The notes below the pieces were generated by a model. That model made no database searches. It was given only the letters and a program-made list of their open reading frames with translations, and was not told the DNA's origin. Source: Oscillospiraceae bacterium (GTDB lineage Bacteria; Bacillota; Clostridia; Oscillospirales; Oscillospiraceae). From it: a DNA stretch of 34,899 nt. Position 1 is the stretch's first letter. Each line of letters opens with the position of its first letter. This document shows, one piece after another, positions 31,567 through 34,899 of the stretch. The stretch lies in NCBI GenBank assembly GCA_020025675.1, contig JAHHRS010000018.1:1-34899 (forward strand), written 5' to 3'. Position numbers and translations under genes: made by a program.

Positions 31567-33948
31567 TTATTTGAGTTCTACAATGGTTACTCCGCTTTCT
31601 CCCTCTCCGAATCGGCCAAGACGGAAGGATTTGACCAATTTGTTTCTTTTAAGCATCTGATGTATAGCCGCTCTCAGTGCGCCGGTGCCTTTTCCGTGGA
31701 TTATACTGACGGTTTTAAGCTTGCTCATTACGGCAGAATCAAGGTAACGCTCGGCTGTGAGCACAGCCTCAATGCTCTCCATTCCTCTAAGGTCGATTTC
31801 TCCTGAGGTCTGCTCCAGCCTGAGACCGGTTACAGCGGCGGAAGACTGCTGCTGCTTTTTCTTCTTTCCTGCGGCAGAACCTTCAAGGAGCAGAACCTCG
31901 TCCTCCTTGACGTTTACATTCATTATACCCGCTCTGAGAGAAAGAACTCTGTCCTTAGAGACAGAAATTACCTCCGCCTCCATGTTCATTGACTTTATTA
32001 TTACCAAATCTCCCGGCTTTACAGGTCTTGAAGATTTTTTCTCCGTAATTTTTGCCGTGTTATCGGGTCTCAAAGCCTCTTCCGCCTGATTTAAGCGGCG
32101 GCGCATCTCGCTTCTGGCCTGATTTACCGCTATTGCATCCTCTTCCTTATCAGCCTTTCGGCGCATATCGTCAAGTTCTTTGAATGTATCCTCAGCTTTA
32201 CGTCTGGCCTCTTCTATTATACGCTGTGCCTCACGCTTTGCCTTTAAGTCGGATTTATCCAGTCTGACTTCCAGCTCCGCCCTCAGCTTTTCGGACTTCC
32301 GCCGGTTTTCCTCTGCCCTGCGGAGAGCTTCCGCCGCCTCTTCCCGTTCCTTTTCAAGCATCATTCTTGTCTGCTCAAGCTTTTCTATGGTAGCCTCAAA
32401 GCTTGCGCTCTCAGTGCCTATTCTGGCTTTAGCATCTTCTATTATATGCTCGCCCAAACCAAGGCGGCGGGAAATTGCAAAAGCGTTTGACTTGCCGGGG
32501 ATACCCACAAGAAGCCTGTAAGTAGGTCTTAAAGTCTCCACGTCAAACTCACATGATGCGTTTTGAACTCCCTTTTCGTTGGTTGCATACACCTTTAATT
32601 CAGCATAGTGGGTGGTGGCGGCAATGATTGAGCCCATTTTTCTGGCGTATTCGATTATGGAAATTGCAAGAGCCGCACCTTCGGTGGGGTCTGTCCCCGC
32701 TCCAAGCTCATCGAATAACAAGAGGCTCCTGTCGTCGCACTTATCCAGTATATTAACTATATTTGTCATATGGGCAGAAAAGGTGGAAAGGCTCTGCTCT
32801 ATGCTCTGTTCGTCCCCTATATCGGCCAGAATGTTTGAAAATACAGGCAGACGGCTGCCGTCAGAGGCAGGGATATGCAGTCCGCACTGGTTCATAACGG
32901 CAAGCAGACCGATTGTTTTCAGTGATACCGTTTTACCGCCGGTATTGGGGCCTGTTATTACAAGGGTATCGAAGCTGTCACCCAGCTCAAGGTCGATAGG
33001 CACCGCCTTTGCCTGATCCAGCAGCGGGTGTCTTGCCCGTCTTAAAACTATGGCTCTGTCTGAAATTTCAGCCGGCATACAGTTTAATTTATAGGAAAGC
33101 TTAGCCTTTGCAAATATGAAGTCAAGACGGGTCAAGAGCATGAAGTCCTCGTCTATATCTTCCCTGTGCTGAGCACATTCGGCGGAAAGCTCCGCCAGAA
33201 TCCGCTCGATTTCAAGCTTTTCTTTTGCGGCAAGCTCTCTCAGCTCGTTGTTTGCCTTAACTGCGCCCATAGGCTCTATAAATAATGTAGCTCCTGTGGC
33301 TGAAATATCGTGGACAAGGCCCGGAACCGCCCCTTTACTGCCGGCTTTTACGGGTACAACGTACCTGTCGGAGCGCATGGTGATTATAGGCTCCTGCAAA
33401 GCCTTTGCATAGGCAGGAGAGGAAATTATTTTATTTAATGCCTCTCTGGCTCTTGCGGCGGCGGCACGCATTTTGCGCCGTATATTGCTCAGTTCGGGAG
33501 ATGCAGAGTCTGCTATCTCGTCCTCCCCAACTATGGAGGTTCCGATTTTTTCTTCTAAAAATTTATTGGCTCTTAAACCTGAAAACAGGTGGTCGATACA
33601 GCTTTTTTCCAGTTTATCGTCACCGATGTAGCCTTTTACAAGCCTTGCACAGCGCAGAACCCCTGCAATGTCCATAAGCTCCGTTGTATTGAGACATCCG
33701 CCTAAGTCCGCCCTCTGCAAAGCTGAGCGCACATCTTTAAGGCCGGAAAACGAAGGACTGCCTTTCACAACCATCATCTGCTTTGCAGCGCTTGTCTCTT
33801 TTAAATTCCGCTCCACCTCTGCCGGTTCCTCTGAAGGTCTCAGCTCTAAAGCCGCAGTCTTTGCGCTCTGGCACACGGCTTCATCAGAGAGCATTTCCAG
33901 CACTCGCGGCAGCTCCAATGTATTTAGTGATTTTTCAAAAAAACTCAT
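31567..33948 (-). CDS. mutS2: Endonuclease MutS2
   Basis: A MutS-family ATPase without the mismatch-recognition domain. The 793 residues are of normal length. Middle clamp region, then Walker A 'GPNTGGKTVSLKTIG', Walker B 'LLLFDELGAGTDPTEGAALA', a long coiled coil (about 515-625, 'KEREEAAEALRRAEENRRK') and a C-terminal KOW-like/Smr nuclease part with 'EIDLRGM' and 'IHGKGTGALR' intact. MutS2 suppresses recombination and, in Bacillus, also binds collided ribosomes and splits them. Its ATG overlaps the recO stop by 4 bases, linking it to recO. No terminator separates it from the HPr gene apart from the 162-base gap with the HPr promoter. Confidence 0.97.
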   Translation of the reverse strand: MSFFEKSLNTLELPRVLEMLSDEAVCQSAKTAALELRPSEEPAEVERNLKETSAAKQMMVVKGSPSFSGLKDVRSALQRADLGGCLNTTELMDIAGVLRCARLVKGYIGDDKLEKSCIDHLFSGLRANKFLEEKIGTSIVGEDEIADSASPELSNIRRKMRAAAARAREALNKIISSPAYAKALQEPIITMRSDRYVVPVKAGSKGAVPGLVHDISATGATLFIEPMGAVKANNELRELAAKEKLEIERILAELSAECAQHREDIDEDFMLLTRLDFIFAKAKLSYKLNCMPAEISDRAIVLRRARHPLLDQAKAVPIDLELGDSFDTLVITGPNTGGKTVSLKTIGLLAVMNQCGLHIPASDGSRLPVFSNILADIGDEQSIEQSLSTFSAHMTNIVNILDKCDDRSLLLFDELGAGTDPTEGAALAISIIEYARKMGSIIAATTHYAELKVYATNEKGVQNASCEFDVETLRPTYRLLVGIPGKSNAFAISRRLGLGEHIIEDAKARIGTESASFEATIEKLEQTRMMLEKEREEAAEALRRAEENRRKSEKLRAELEVRLDKSDLKAKREAQRIIEEARRKAEDTFKELDDMRRKADKEEDAIAVNQARSEMRRRLNQAEEALRPDNTAKITEKKSSRPVKPGDLVIIKSMNMEAEVISVSKDRVLSLRAGIMNVNVKEDEVLLLEGSAAGKKKKQQQSSAAVTGLRLEQTSGEIDLRGMESIEAVLTAERYLDSAVMSKLKTVSIIHGKGTGALRAAIHQMLKRNKLVKSFRLGRFGEGESGVTIVELK

Positions 33949-34685
33949 TTTACACTCTTCCAGTAATCCAGCGTCGAGAAATTCCGCCCAAGGTGCGAAA
34001 GTGTATACCGTTCGGCGGCTCTCGACAGTATTTTCAAATCCGTTTCTCCCAATTTAAAGGCGAGAAAACGCTTATCATCAGCGCCTGTAATATAGCGCAT
34101 GGCTTTAAGACTGTCTCCCGATATTCTGACGCTCTCCCCCATTTCAGGGGTCTTGCAGTCATAACAGCAGACTCCCCCGTAATCCAGCAACAGCAGGGGG
34201 CTTTCAGGCTCATTTCCGCACCGTGAGCAGGCCCGAAGGTCAGGCTCGTAACCTGCAAGAGACATGAGACGCAGCTCAAAGGCAGCCTTAATATGCTCCT
34301 GCGTATAAAGCTTGCGGCTGAGAGCAAACAGGGAGTTAAGGCACAGCCTTAAAAGCTGTTCCTCCGGCTCTTCCTCGGAGCTTACAGCCTCTGCAAGCTG
34401 GGAAAAATAGCAGCCCAGTGAAAAGGCGGCAATATCAGTTTTAAGCCCCTCAAAGGGCTCTATAACGCTGCCCTCATTCACCGTCCACCGGCCTCTGTTT
34501 TCAAATATTGTAAGCTCAGACCAGCATAGCTGCTGAGTGGCAGCGCCGGTCTTGCTGCTCTTTCGCAAAGCACCTCTGGCTTTTGCGGTTATCCTGCCGT
34601 CACTTTCCGTGAGCAGGGTTAACATTCTGTCTGCCTCCTTGTAGCGGACTTCACGCAGTACAAGGGCTTTTGTTGTTTTATACAT
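33945..34685 (-). CDS. recO: DNA repair protein RecO
   Basis: Loads RecA onto SSB-coated gaps with RecF and RecR. The 246 residues comprise an N-terminal OB fold ('KALVLREVRYKEADRMLTLLTE', 'ARGALRKSSK') and a helical C-terminal half with a zinc site: 'CSRCGNEPES' and 'CCYDC' supply the four cysteines. Length and domain order are normal. It precedes mutS2 with a 4-base overlap and follows yqzL by 23 bases. The yqzL-recO order is common in Firmicutes, usually behind era, which should lie just outside the right edge. Confidence 0.96.
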   Translation of the reverse strand: MYKTTKALVLREVRYKEADRMLTLLTESDGRITAKARGALRKSSKTGAATQQLCWSELTIFENRGRWTVNEGSVIEPFEGLKTDIAAFSLGCYFSQLAEAVSSEEEPEEQLLRLCLNSLFALSRKLYTQEHIKAAFELRLMSLAGYEPDLRACSRCGNEPESPLLLLDYGGVCCYDCKTPEMGESVRISGDSLKAMRYITGADDKRFLAFKLGETDLKILSRAAERYTLSHLGRNFSTLDYWKSVK

Positions 34686-34708
34686 ATCCGTTTACCATAT
34701 GTAGTCCC

Positions 34709-34834
34709 TCAGTCCGGCGGCTCTTTTTTGCCGCGCTCCGGAGCGCTGTCACTGACTTCTCTTCCCTCAATCTCCATTAAATAGCAGATAGGATTTCCTG
34801 TTTTCATAAATGCAGACCATAGAGCGCTGTTCAT
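34709..34834 (-). CDS. yqzL: YqzL family small protein
   Basis: A 41-residue frame starting ATG at 34834 with GAGGTGA six bases upstream, ending TGA at 34709. The N-terminal half 'LWSAFMKTGNPICYLM' fits the YqzL family pattern (W-x-x-F-x-x-T-G-x-x-x-x-Y-L). The C-terminal half is charged ('APERGKKEPPD'). YqzL is found between era and recO in Bacillus and Clostridia and has no known function. The frame is open to the window edge, but the strong ribosome-binding site and family length fix the start. The remaining 34835-34899 shows no further gene I can support. Confidence 0.82.
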   Translation of the reverse strand: MNSALWSAFMKTGNPICYLMEIEGREVSDSAPERGKKEPPD

Positions 34835-34899
34835 TAAAATCACCTCGCTGCTATTATCTGCATTTAGTCTTAAATAATGTTGGTATTTATTTCTGAAAA

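Noticed and set aside
1..34899. tRNA or rRNA genes, CRISPR arrays, insertion sequences, prophage or integrase genes, and classical riboswitches
   Set aside because: No cloverleaf, repeat-spacer array, transposase-like protein or recognisable aptamer was seen while reading; covariance searches could not be run.

Overview
The window looks like a chromosome segment of an anaerobic, endospore-lineage Firmicute, most likely class Clostridia (Oscillospiraceae/Ruminococcaceae-like). The evidence is a sporulation membrane protein (YtvI-type), a meso-DAP-type MurE, a two-PASTA class B PBP in the mra cluster, Clostridia-type small families (DUF4298, YqzL, DUF5714) and strong AGGAGG ribosome-binding sites. 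The species cannot be fixed from the sequence. Most of the window is housekeeping, densely packed on the minus strand with many 1-16 bp overlaps.

Left part (1-7.2 kb), mixed strands: a truncated C39-like peptidase, a DUF4298 protein, a class III (CaiB/BaiF) CoA-transferase, a small starch-binding-module protein with a C-terminal membrane anchor behind a perfect consensus promoter, a YtvI-type membrane protein, and a plus-strand operon of fructokinase, YesL/DUF624 and DUF5714 genes.

Middle (7.2-13.3 kb), minus strand: a CsoR/FrmR-type metal-sensing repressor with a histidine-rich N-terminal extension; an operon of an unknown protein, a THEP1-like P-loop NTPase, a FecCD-type permease, its ATPase and SfsA; then a YihY-family membrane protein followed by an alpha/beta hydrolase.

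The mra/dcw cluster (13.3-25.7 kb), transcribed right to left: mraZ, rsmH, ftsL, class B PBP, murE, mraY, ftsW, murG, murA, divIB/ftsQ, ftsZ. These genes make lipid II precursors and assemble the divisome. murF, murD and ftsA are missing from their usual places. mraZ is preceded by a promoter and AAGTGG/TGTGG repeats. A terminator plus new promoter separates murG from murA, and ftsZ has a promoter of its own.

Right part (26-34.9 kb), minus strand: yqzL, recO, mutS2, then HPr, a PLD-family phospholipase/cardiolipin-synthase-like protein, uvrC, rsmD, coaD and a coiled-coil protein. This is DNA repair, rRNA methylation, CoA synthesis and sugar/carbon regulation.

No tRNA, rRNA, CRISPR, transposon or prophage was seen. 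No clearly new multi-gene system is evident. The best candidates for unusual biology are the signal-peptide-less starch-binding anchor protein, the NTPase/FecCD cassette without a binding protein, the His-rich CsoR, the extended mraZ box array, and the divergent FtsZ tail.
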